Under the pieces are notes generated by a model that was not told the origin of the DNA, did not search any database, and was given only the letters and a program-made list of their open reading frames with translations. From an uncultured Lachnospiraceae bacterium (GTDB lineage Bacteria; Bacillota; Clostridia; Lachnospirales; Lachnospiraceae): a DNA stretch of 11,403 nucleotides. Below are positions 1 to 6,090 of this stretch, in pieces. The position numbers and the translations under genes were made by a program. The DNA is taken from assembly GCA_910588755.1 (NCBI GenBank), contig CAJUQZ010000015.1, forward strand, positions 1 to 11,403. Reading direction: 5' to 3'. How positions within the stretch are numbered: the first letter of the stretch is position 1; each line of letters opens with the position of its first letter.

Positions 1-77
1 GCTGATTTTATGTGAGTTTATACTGCCGTGAATAATTCGGGTTTACTTTTAAGAAAAGTAATTATGAAAAAAAATGC

Positions 78-106
78 TTGCCTTTTCTCCCAAAGAGAAG
101 TATAAT
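78..106 (+). promoter_or_regulatory. Sigma-A-type promoter of the plus-strand secreted-protein gene
   Basis: A -35 box TTGCCT (78-83) and a perfect -10 box TATAAT (101-106) are separated by exactly 17 bp. The expected transcription start is near 112-114, about 42 bases before the GTG start at 156. The TTG at 78 could be read as an in-frame start codon, but it is the -35 box and has no ribosome site in front of it. Palindromic sites lie on both sides of the -10 box (listed separately), so the promoter is probably controlled by a DNA-binding protein. Bases 1-77 before it hold no gene or clear signal that I can see. Confidence 0.85.
86..98. promoter_or_regulatory. Operator-like palindrome 1, inside the -35/-10 spacer
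   Basis: The 13-bp site TCTCCCAAAGAGA lies in the promoter spacer and ends two bases before the -10 box. It matches the perfect palindrome TCTCTTAAAGAGA seen at 2160-2172 (read on the minus strand) at 11 of 13 positions. Its centre (92) is 22 bp, about two helical turns, from the next site (centre 114), as expected for a pair of dimer-binding sites on one DNA face. The regulator is not identified and operator function is inferred. Confidence 0.5.
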
Positions 107-107
107 A

Positions 108-120
108 TCTCTATTAGAGA
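108..120. promoter_or_regulatory. Operator-like palindrome 2, just after the -10 box
   Basis: TCTCTATTAGAGA is a perfect palindrome with 6-bp arms around a single central base. It starts one base after TATAAT and therefore covers the expected transcription start. A site of the same form sits at the same offset from the -10 box in front of paralog A (2160-2172). A protein bound here would block initiation, so repression is the simplest reading, but this is inference. Confidence 0.6.
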
Positions 121-155
121 AACGATATATAAACACAAAATGGAGGAATCACAAA

Positions 156-1055
156 GTGAAGAAAAAATTATTGTTATCTATGGTGGCTGCGGCAGTTTTA
201 AGCAGCAGCATCCCTGTATGCGCAGCTCCACAGTATATGGCTGACGGTGCTGTCTTTGACCCCGCGTGGTATCAGGAACAGAATCCGGAAGTGGCAGAAG
301 CATTAGAATCATTGGGACTTGGCGTTTCTGCTGACACGCTTTACCTGCACTATACACTTTTCGGCGCAAATGAGGGCAGACTCCCCTACGACAAGGAACA
401 GTTCGATCCAGCAAGCGTTCTTCCCTATCAGGGTACTGGCACAGACCCAGCAGCGGCAGCACAGACACAGACCAATGATTCTGAAATAGTTTTCGCTGTA
501 GAGGGAGAAACATATACGTTCCCAAGTATCCACTCAGAACGCTACAACTACGCGGACTGCATGGTAAATATCATGTTCTACAAGTACGAAATGAATGAGG
601 AGGACTACGTCCCCTATGATTTGACTGATTATACGGTGCCCGGATATGAGTGGATAACAATTGAAGGAGAAGCGACTACTGACGCCCCTGTACCTGGCAC
701 GACTTTACTGGATATTGATTTCAGCAAAGGAGATTTTCTGAGGTCCCGCACATATACATATGATAGCAGTGCCATCACTAACTGGAATAGTATATGGGAA
801 ACGCTTCCTGAATCCGACTTAATGACCCATGTAGCTACATTTACAATATCTCATAACGGTATCGAGTATCCTGAATGCAAGCTGTTTGAAACAGCGGGAG
901 GTGTGAACGACGACTGCCTTTTCGCATGGTATGCACTTGTTCCAAAGGGATTCAAATTCAACGGAGGGTTATCTGTCGGCTATAGAGGAGCAACATTAGA
1001 GAATGGCAAAGCTGTCCCAGACGAGTCATACCCAGCTATATTATTTCGCTTTTAA
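156..1055 (+). CDS. Secreted protein with N-terminal FDxxWY...EGRLPY module, function unknown
   Basis: This encodes a 299-residue exported protein. I chose the GTG at 156 because GGAGG (142-146) stands 9 bases before it and the product then opens with a textbook signal peptide: a KKK n-region, a hydrophobic core and VCAA before PQYM, with likely cleavage near residue 24. The mature protein begins with a module of about 45 residues (34-78) of the form FDPAWY-x-NPEV-x-LYLHY-x-FGANEGRLPY. Similar modules occur in many secreted proteins of Lachnospiraceae. A Gln/Thr/Ala linker (about 95-108) leads to an aromatic, probably beta-rich C-terminal part that I do not recognise. There is no membrane anchor, LPXTG motif or catalytic motif that I can see. 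The gene stands alone, converges on paralog A, and its promoter carries the same palindromic site as that gene. Export is well supported; function is unknown. Confidence 0.85.
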   Translation: MKKKLLLSMVAAAVLSSSIPVCAAPQYMADGAVFDPAWYQEQNPEVAEALESLGLGVSADTLYLHYTLFGANEGRLPYDKEQFDPASVLPYQGTGTDPAAAAQTQTNDSEIVFAVEGETYTFPSIHSERYNYADCMVNIMFYKYEMNEEDYVPYDLTDYTVPGYEWITIEGEATTDAPVPGTTLLDIDFSKGDFLRSRTYTYDSSAITNWNSIWETLPESDLMTHVATFTISHNGIEYPECKLFETAGGVNDDCLFAWYALVPKGFKFNGGLSVGYRGATLENGKAVPDESYPAILFRF

Positions 1056-1101
1056 TCGGCATACTTATAATCATTTCGCTTAATCTCCAAAACATAACCA
1101 A

Positions 1102-1147
1102 ACGAAAAACGCCCTCCCGCCTTTCCTGGCGAGAGGACGTTTTTCGT
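1102..1147. terminator. Bidirectional terminator between convergent genes
   Basis: The arm ACGAAAAACG...CCTC...CGCC pairs with GGCG...GAGG...CGTTTTTCGT across a 6-base loop (TTTCCT). Only two C-A mismatches occur in a stem of about 20 bp. The outer arms supply a T-run after the hairpin on either strand, so it can stop transcription of the plus-strand gene (ending at 1055) and of paralog A (ending at 1240 on the minus strand). The gap 1056-1239 holds nothing else that I can see. Confidence 0.85.
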
Positions 1148-1239
1148 ATTCAACGTCTCAAGTTCGCTTTTCCGCTTGCCTTTATTAAATTCTACTCTAT
1201 GATCTCGTCGATCTCTCAGGTTTACGCCGCCACAGACTG

Positions 1240-2094
1240 TTATGTCCCTGTTTCCTGCAACCCCAACGCCTCCTGCCGCTTCTGCGCAGCCTTTAGGATC
1301 ACATCCGACACCAGATCCATATACGTATCATCATCCCAGTGGAGCGTATCCACCATCCGCCCCTGCGCATATCTCTCAGAATAAAAATCCGTATAGTCCC
1401 AAAAACGATCTGGGAATGCATCCTTCAAAGTATTGTTAAACACTTTTTTGTCACTTGTGCCTTTGTAGTACTTTGTCATGGTCGCCACGGAGAGAAAATA
1501 ACAGTCCGCCTCTGGAAATTCATACTCGATCCAGTTCCGGTACGAATCCACGTAATAATCCGCAACCTCCCTGGAACCTTTGGCCGCGGATACCGCACCA
1601 TGTATCGAGATAATATTCCAATGCGCAATATTGGGATTGACGGCGATAATCTCATGGATTTTCTCCACACCGCGCCCCATCTTTCCATTCCCGTCACTGT
1701 AGATATACTGCTGGCTTGTCTGCAGCTTATCGTCCACGCCGGGATTGATACCCTCGAAAATAAAAAACAGATTGCCTTTCATCGTAAACGTATTGGGCAA
1801 TCCGGTATTTGTAACGCCTTGACTGCCGTCCCATTGAAATTCATAATACACATCCAGGTTCTCCCCCAAATGAAGGACATTTCCAGTCTTATCTGCCTTT
1901 ATGCCAACCGCATGTGACGCCACTCCACTGTGGCTTTCCCCGATAAAGATAAACCCTTCCTCATGATAAATGTCATCACTCTCAAAAAGTGTCACAGCTT
2001 TTGCAGTCATGACAGACTGTGCTGCCATCAAGACAACCAGCATACACGCCAATATTGCCCTGGACAGGTTTTTTCGCAGCTTATTTTGCATCAT
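1240..2094 (-). CDS. Paralog A: secreted SGNH-hydrolase-like protein with GESH motif
   Basis: This is a 284-residue exported protein. The start chosen is ATG at 2094, with AGGAG (2110-2106) 11 bases upstream; TTG at 2100 and ATG at 2091 are alternatives. The TTG at 2124 lies before the ribosome site and is rejected. The signal peptide ends at about AKA (residue 33). The mature protein starts with VTLFESDD and then EEGFIFIGESH (nucleophile candidate Ser54), the place of SGNH block I, with Glu replacing the usual Asp. Near the C terminus D249-T-L-H252-W supplies the Asp/His of block V. Between them lie YIYSDGNGKMG, NPNIAHWNIISIHG (about 154-166) and SYRNWIEYEFPEADCYFL (about 184-201), all conserved in the three other paralogs. 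It is a likely esterase or acyltransferase acting outside the cell; the substrate is unknown. It has its own promoter with paired palindromes and is separated from the operon by a terminator. Confidence 0.85.
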   Translation of the reverse strand: MMQNKLRKNLSRAILACMLVVLMAAQSVMTAKAVTLFESDDIYHEEGFIFIGESHSGVASHAVGIKADKTGNVLHLGENLDVYYEFQWDGSQGVTNTGLPNTFTMKGNLFFIFEGINPGVDDKLQTSQQYIYSDGNGKMGRGVEKIHEIIAVNPNIAHWNIISIHGAVSAAKGSREVADYYVDSYRNWIEYEFPEADCYFLSVATMTKYYKGTSDKKVFNNTLKDAFPDRFWDYTDFYSERYAQGRMVDTLHWDDDTYMDLVSDVILKAAQKRQEALGLQETGT

Positions 2095-2138
2095 ATTCAA
2101 TACAACTCCTTTTCTGTGTTTCAATTACCATTGTACAT

Positions 2139-2151
2139 TCTCTTAAAGATA
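2139..2151. promoter_or_regulatory. Operator-like palindrome 4, leader of paralog A
   Basis: TCTCTTAAAGATA (plus strand) differs from the perfect 13-bp palindrome by one arm base. Its centre (2145) is 21 bp from that of the site at 2160-2172. The two also form an 11-bp inverted repeat (2139-2149 with 2162-2172) around a 12-base loop. The expected transcript starts near 2167, inside the outer arm, so an RNA hairpin would be incomplete; a paired DNA operator fits better. Confidence 0.5.
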
Positions 2152-2159
2152 ATTTTTCT

Positions 2160-2172
2160 TCTCTTTAAGAGA
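2160..2172. promoter_or_regulatory. Operator-like palindrome 3 at the paralog A start site
   Basis: TCTCTTTAAGAGA is a perfect palindrome with 6-bp arms around one central base. On the minus strand it begins one base after TATAAT and covers the expected transcription start. Spacing and sequence match the site at 108-120 in front of the plus-strand secreted-protein gene. It probably binds a regulator common to both genes; no candidate regulator gene is in the window. Confidence 0.6.
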
Positions 2173-2173
2173 T

Positions 2174-2202
2174 ATTATATCTGTTTATCCGAAAATTCGC
2201 AA
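2174..2202 (-). promoter_or_regulatory. Sigma-A-type promoter of paralog A
   Basis: On the minus strand, TTGCGA (2202-2197) and TATAAT (2179-2174) are separated by exactly 17 bp. Transcription should start near 2167, giving a leader of about 73 bases before the ATG at 2094. The promoter lies downstream of the operon terminator (2270-2241), so paralog A is a separate transcription unit. Confidence 0.85.
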
Positions 2203-2240
2203 CACTTTTTTATTTATCGGTCAGGAATGTGCATAAAGAA

Positions 2241-2270
2241 CAAAAAACAGGAACATATTTGTTCCTGTTT
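2241..2270 (-). terminator. Rho-independent terminator at the end of the minus-strand operon
   Basis: On the minus strand a perfect 11-bp stem (AAACAGGAACA with TGTTCCTGTTT) closes a 4-base loop and runs into six T residues (2247-2242). It begins 7 bases after the TAG of the AlgX/DHHW-type gene (2278). In the plus direction the stem is followed by A residues, so it works only for the minus strand. Confidence 0.9.
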
Positions 2271-2277
2271 AAAAAAA

Positions 2278-3345
2278 CTAAGGTATCTGTATCTGTCCCA
2301 AATCCGCCAGATTGCGCTCGACAATCTCAATCAGTACATAATCACAATCTGTACTTCCCACGAGGGAGAGGTCATACGGTGTCGAGCGGTTTAGTGTCGC
2401 GCTGTCAAATGTTCCGCCCAAATACGGAATCAGCGCCCTGCCAAAGCTGTCGCGGTACACCAGTATGGACTTCCCGTTCCCCTCCTCCGCAGTCATGCGG
2501 ATCATCATATCGTCCACACTGTGCATTCGGCCTATAAAACGATATTCTTTGCCGTCATCGTAGACGCGCTGCTGCTCAAAGTGCTCCTGTCCCGGAAAGA
2601 GAATCGCATACAGATCTGGGGCGTGGCTCTCCTCAATCTGATATCCGGAAAGCTCATAGTGATCCGTAAGACCATATGCTGCATAGATCTCATTCAGTAC
2701 AAGTCTCGCCCCTGTATTGTTCCAGTGCGTGTCCTCATGCAAGTACATCTCATCCTGCGCCTTTCCCTCCAGCAGAGCGCGATACGCATCGACATACGGC
2801 ACACCGCCCTGCCACAGCCGCTCCTGCAAGAGCGTCAGATTGCTCTGTCTGGCCCTGCCGCCAAAACGCACGGGCATATATTCAGGGTAGATCTGGTTTT
2901 TATTCGGCACAATGACAATCAGCGGCTGTTTCCCCTGACGCTCGATATAATCACAGACCTCCGCCAGCTTTGACGCGATCTGATCAAGCTCACTGTCTGT
3001 CATTGTGACGCCCACATAGTCCGCAAGCGTTTCCCCGAAGAAAAGCCAGCCCTCTTTTCCGATCACTACCTGGTCGTCGCAGGGTGTCTGCAAAAGCTTG
3101 TACTTGATCATACTATCCGCGGCTACCAATTCACCGCGAAAGGCAAAATGCTCCGACACATAAGTCTGCAGTTCCTGAAAGTAATCCCAGTTCAACCCTT
3201 CCTCCGTCCGGAACACAGGCATTTCTGAGAGCGTTCTGTTCTCCGCAAGCTCTGAATGATAAAACAACATTCCCACAGACGGAATCAGGCAGGCCGCATA
3301 AAACAGAATCACATAAACCCATTTTCCTATATTCTTTCTCTCCAT
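2278..3345 (-). CDS. AlgX/AlgJ/DHHW-type membrane-anchored SGNH acyltransferase partner
   Basis: This 355-residue protein has one N-terminal membrane segment (about 9-29) and an extracytoplasmic SGNH-like domain. It begins with the ENRxLxxxP signature (35-43) typical of AlgJ/AlgX and DHHW proteins, followed by FQELQTYVSEHFAFR, the usual helix in front of the catalytic domain. D205-T-H207-W is the Asp/His pair of the DxHW motif, and YRDSFG (Ser300) is the nucleophile block. In alginate and related systems such proteins receive or place acetyl groups on glycan together with an MBOAT channel. The likely MBOAT partner is at 4700-6073, two genes upstream, with the DUF3048 gene in between. The ATG at 3345 is the first possible start, since an in-frame TAG lies just upstream. 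Its closest ribosome site, AAAGGAG, is 15 bases away, so translation may be weak or coupled. It is the last gene of the operon. Confidence 0.88.
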   Translation of the reverse strand: MERKNIGKWVYVILFYAACLIPSVGMLFYHSELAENRTLSEMPVFRTEEGLNWDYFQELQTYVSEHFAFRGELVAADSMIKYKLLQTPCDDQVVIGKEGWLFFGETLADYVGVTMTDSELDQIASKLAEVCDYIERQGKQPLIVIVPNKNQIYPEYMPVRFGGRARQSNLTLLQERLWQGGVPYVDAYRALLEGKAQDEMYLHEDTHWNNTGARLVLNEIYAAYGLTDHYELSGYQIEESHAPDLYAILFPGQEHFEQQRVYDDGKEYRFIGRMHSVDDMMIRMTAEEGNGKSILVYRDSFGRALIPYLGGTFDSATLNRSTPYDLSLVGSTDCDYVLIEIVERNLADLGQIQIP

Positions 3346-3400
3346 GTATCCAAACTAAAGCTCCTTTCCTTCTGTGTCGGTCATTCGATTGCCTACCTCA

Positions 3401-4564
3401 TTATCTGATCACAACATTCTGCCATGAATCAGAGGGTACTAGCGCAATGTACGTCTTGCCAGTATTGAGCACGATCGGCTCGCCCGTCAGCCGGACATAG
3501 ATGGTCGGTGTGTTTTCCCCGGTCTTTGCCCATACAATCGGAATCATCTTCCCGTCTGTGATATAGTATCCCGAGCGCCCAACGTCGATCGCATTGTAAA
3601 TCATATATCCGTTTTTATCCAACTGTGAAAACGTCGTATCCTGTATGATCAGGTTCTTAAATGTAAGCTGCGCATTGCCATGCTGTGGATCTTTGTGCGC
3701 CTTGCCGTACTCGTAATAGTCATATGTATTTGTCGCCGCGTTGTAGACTAGTTTAGATAGGTTGTGCGGGAATACCAGACTCAAATCAATCTCTGTGCAT
3801 GGGACTGCTTCCGGATAAATCGACAAGTCATACTCTGCATCCGAGAATGTAAAATGCGGTCCAGAATAGTATGCGTTGTAATCCTTGCTGTAGCCTGCTG
3901 CCTTGATCCTGTTGGCCAGCTCGCCTGTCGTGACATACTCTGTATATTCCCGTTTCTTTCCATTGTTGATGCGTTTGAATCCGGCGCTTAGATTGTTCGA
4001 ATACGGTTTCGCCGCCCAGTCGTTAATATAGAACGGACCACCATCATGGACAAGGATCGCATTCCACTCCGCCGCAAGCATAAAATTGGTAGGTCTTGTG
4101 CTTCGAATGTTTCCAAACTGTGTAATCTTCCCCCAGTCCTTCACAATCGCCATCAGTCGGGTAATGCGTCCGTTGGCGGTACTGTTCATTATCTCATACA
4201 CGACATCGGCCTCTGTCAGTCCATAATGCGGGAGCGCTGCCTTCTCATTATCAACCATAATTGCCACCGGACGCTGGTTCTTTAAGCTTATATCGATCCA
4301 CTCATTGGTCAGCTCACTGCGGTACATATTGCCCTGCTGTGCTGTCAGCTGTGCCGAGGACTTCTGCTGTGTATCTAGATTTGTCATATCCAGCAGTGTC
4401 ACCGGAAGGACATTTTCCTGCGCTACATAATCCATTGTGACTTCGGTCACAGCCCCGTCTCCTTTCACCTCGGAAGTCTGGCCGCCGGGCAGGGCAGACA
4501 TCACTGTGATCGCTGCCAGTATTGCAGCGCATGCCATCATACACTTCTGTTTTCTGTTTCTCAT
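3401..4564 (-). CDS. DUF3048 (YerB-like) secreted protein
   Basis: This 387-residue protein matches the DUF3048/YerB family through RPVAIMVDN (98-106), ADVVYE (119-124), GRITRLMAI (132-140), the RSTRP block (154-158) and HDGG (173-176), followed by a C-terminal half of the DUF3048_C type. The biochemical role of the family is not known to me; members are exported surface proteins of Firmicutes. Known YerB proteins are lipoproteins. This one has a hydrophobic signal segment (about 9-26) but no lipobox cysteine at its end, so it is probably released or kept by an uncleaved helix. A linker of about 65 residues precedes the domain. AGGAGG (4579-4574) sits 9 bases before the ATG. The 135-bp gap before it holds a possible promoter, so it may be expressed both with and apart from the upstream genes. 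It lies between the MBOAT and AlgX-like genes, which suggests a role at the same surface polymer. Confidence 0.88.
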   Translation of the reverse strand: MRNRKQKCMMACAAILAAITVMSALPGGQTSEVKGDGAVTEVTMDYVAQENVLPVTLLDMTNLDTQQKSSAQLTAQQGNMYRSELTNEWIDISLKNQRPVAIMVDNEKAALPHYGLTEADVVYEIMNSTANGRITRLMAIVKDWGKITQFGNIRSTRPTNFMLAAEWNAILVHDGGPFYINDWAAKPYSNNLSAGFKRINNGKKREYTEYVTTGELANRIKAAGYSKDYNAYYSGPHFTFSDAEYDLSIYPEAVPCTEIDLSLVFPHNLSKLVYNAATNTYDYYEYGKAHKDPQHGNAQLTFKNLIIQDTTFSQLDKNGYMIYNAIDVGRSGYYITDGKMIPIVWAKTGENTPTIYVRLTGEPIVLNTGKTYIALVPSDSWQNVVIR

Positions 4565-4633
4565 AAATTCTTTCCTCCTATTTTATTAATCCCACCTTGC
4601 TTCAGTCCTGTCAATAACAGACAGTCATTTTTT

Positions 4634-4642
4634 ATTATAACA
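4634..4642 (-). promoter_or_regulatory. Possible extended -10 promoter before the DUF3048 gene
   Basis: On the minus strand TGTTATAAT is a perfect extended -10 element (TGn plus TATAAT), about 70 bases before the ATG at 4564. No good -35 box is seen at 16-18 bp (GTACAC at 17 bp), as is common for extended -10 promoters. It lies in the only gap over 100 bp within the operon, so it could drive the DUF3048 and AlgX-like genes separately. A small hairpin (CTGTC with GACAG, 7-base loop) lies in the leader; its meaning is unclear. Confidence 0.45.
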
Positions 4643-4699
4643 TATCTGTCCAAAAAGTGTACTCTATCTGAAAGATATTCCTAATTTTTTACGGAACCG

Positions 4700-6073
4700 T
4701 TAAAACCGGAAATAAATAAACGGATTGTAACTGCTAGTTGCCAGATTCATGATACAAAATATCAACAGTACGGCAGATGCCACATACACAACCGCCTGAC
4801 TTTTTATTTTTTCCTTCAGCCATACACTGACCGGTGCGGAAAGGACAATTGCCGCCAGAATACACGCGACATGATACGGCGTCAGCAGTTTCGCAATCAA
4901 CATCCATTCCGTCGGTTCCACATGAAATCCCGCAAACATCACCCCAAGGATATGAACCGCCTGGCCGATCGTGTCCGCCCTGAAGATCACAAACCCGCAG
5001 ATGATCACAAGCATCGTATAAATGTGCGCAAATACCTTATTTTTGAGCGAAATCACATGCTTGTACTCCAGTGTGATAAACAGACCGTGAAAAAGCCCCC
5101 ATGCCAGAAATGTCCAGTTCGCCCCGTGCCAGATCCCCGTCGCCATAAATACAATCAGCTTATTGACCATCGTTTGCACCTCTCCCCTGCGGTTTCCACC
5201 AAGCGGAATATAGAGATACTCTTTAAACCACGTGGACAGCGAAATATGCCACCTGCGCCAGAACTCTTGTATGCTGCTAGAAATAAATGGATAGTTAAAG
5301 TTTTCCTGAAACGTAAAACCGAACATTTTCCCAAGTCCAATCGCCATATCCGAGTAGCCGCTGAAATCAAAATAGATCTGAAAAATATAACACACCGCCA
5401 CGATCCATGCCGTGAGCACAAACTGTATCTGCGTCGTATAAAGCGTATCGACAATATACGCCATCGCGTTCGCAATGATAAGCTTCTTCCCCAGCCCGCA
5501 GACAAACCGCTGTATCCCCGCCGCCGTGTCCTCGATTGTGACGCGACGGTCGGAAAGCTGCGCATCAATGTCATGGTATTTGACAATCGGCCCTGCAATC
5601 AGCTGTGGGAAAAAGGAGATGTACAGCATCAGTTTCCACAAATTTTTCTGCACAATGCCCCTGTCCCTGTACACGTCAATACAGTACGAAAGTGCCTGAA
5701 ACGTATAGAACGAAATACCAATCGGAAGTGCGATATCCGGCACAGGCAGCGATACACCCATAAGCCGCCCGGCCGTCTCCACAAACAGCGCACTGTACTT
5801 GAATACAACAAGCATTCCGATATTGAACGCCACCGTCAGGGCGAGGATTCCTCCTGCCCCCTGCTGCCTTGAAGCGATCAGGCGCGCCAGCGCGTAATTG
5901 ACCAGAATTGATCCGATCATGAGCAGGATATAGACAGGCTCCCCAAAAGCGTAGAAGAACAGGCTCGCCAGAATCAGTATGGCGTTCTTTACTCTCAGAT
6001 TCGAACAGATCCAATATATAAAGCAGACCACCGGCAAAAAGAAAAATAGAAATATGCAGGAGCTAAATACCAT
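4700..6073 (-). CDS. MBOAT-family O-acyltransferase (AlgI/DltB/PatA type)
   Basis: This 457-residue multi-span membrane protein belongs to the AlgI branch of the MBOAT family, which moves acyl groups from a cytoplasmic donor to an extracytoplasmic acceptor. Signature blocks are PIGISFYTFQALSYCIDVYR (117-136), FFPQLIAGPIVKY (154-166), FQIYFDFSGYSDMAIGLG (231-248), FWRRWHISLSTWFKEYLYIP (271-290) and ATGIWHGANWTFLAWGLFHG (311-330). His316 of WHGANW is the invariant MBOAT histidine and His276 lies in the WRRWH block. About ten hydrophobic segments are visible and the length is normal, so the gene looks intact. AAGGAG with an 8-base spacer precedes the ATG. It starts 17 bases after the stop of the Lys-Glu-Thr lipoprotein gene, so the two are co-transcribed. 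Its natural partner is the AlgX/DHHW-type protein at 2278-3345. The acceptor is unknown; a wall-linked or exopolysaccharide glycan is the likeliest. Confidence 0.95.
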   Translation of the reverse strand: MVFSSCIFLFFFLPVVCFIYWICSNLRVKNAILILASLFFYAFGEPVYILLMIGSILVNYALARLIASRQQGAGGILALTVAFNIGMLVVFKYSALFVETAGRLMGVSLPVPDIALPIGISFYTFQALSYCIDVYRDRGIVQKNLWKLMLYISFFPQLIAGPIVKYHDIDAQLSDRRVTIEDTAAGIQRFVCGLGKKLIIANAMAYIVDTLYTTQIQFVLTAWIVAVCYIFQIYFDFSGYSDMAIGLGKMFGFTFQENFNYPFISSSIQEFWRRWHISLSTWFKEYLYIPLGGNRRGEVQTMVNKLIVFMATGIWHGANWTFLAWGLFHGLFITLEYKHVISLKNKVFAHIYTMLVIICGFVIFRADTIGQAVHILGVMFAGFHVEPTEWMLIAKLLTPYHVACILAAIVLSAPVSVWLKEKIKSQAVVYVASAVLLIFCIMNLATSSYNPFIYFRF

Positions 6074-6090
6074 TTTTTCTTCTCCTTATC

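Noticed and set aside
78..155. TTG at 78 as the start of the plus-strand gene, adding 26 residues
   Set aside because: The TTG is the -35 box of the promoter, there is no ribosome site before it, and the added residues would spoil a clear signal peptide that begins at GTG 156 behind GGAGG.
1339..1917. Plus-strand open frame of 192 codons opposite paralog A
   Set aside because: It is antisense to a gene with a signal peptide and conserved family motifs; the translation shows no domain.
2095..2124. TTG at 2124 as the start of paralog A
   Set aside because: The AGGAG ribosome site (2110-2106) would lie inside the coding region; ATG 2094 gives a normal signal peptide.
4682..4706. Possible terminator right after the MBOAT stop codon
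   Set aside because: The stem ACGG/CCGT leaves only a 2-base loop, the outer arms mismatch, and A rather than T residues follow on the minus strand.
4871..5872. Long plus-strand open frame of 333 codons opposite the MBOAT gene
   Set aside because: It is the antisense shadow of a clear MBOAT gene; its translation is rich in Arg, His and Lys with no recognisable domain, and no ribosome site is evident.
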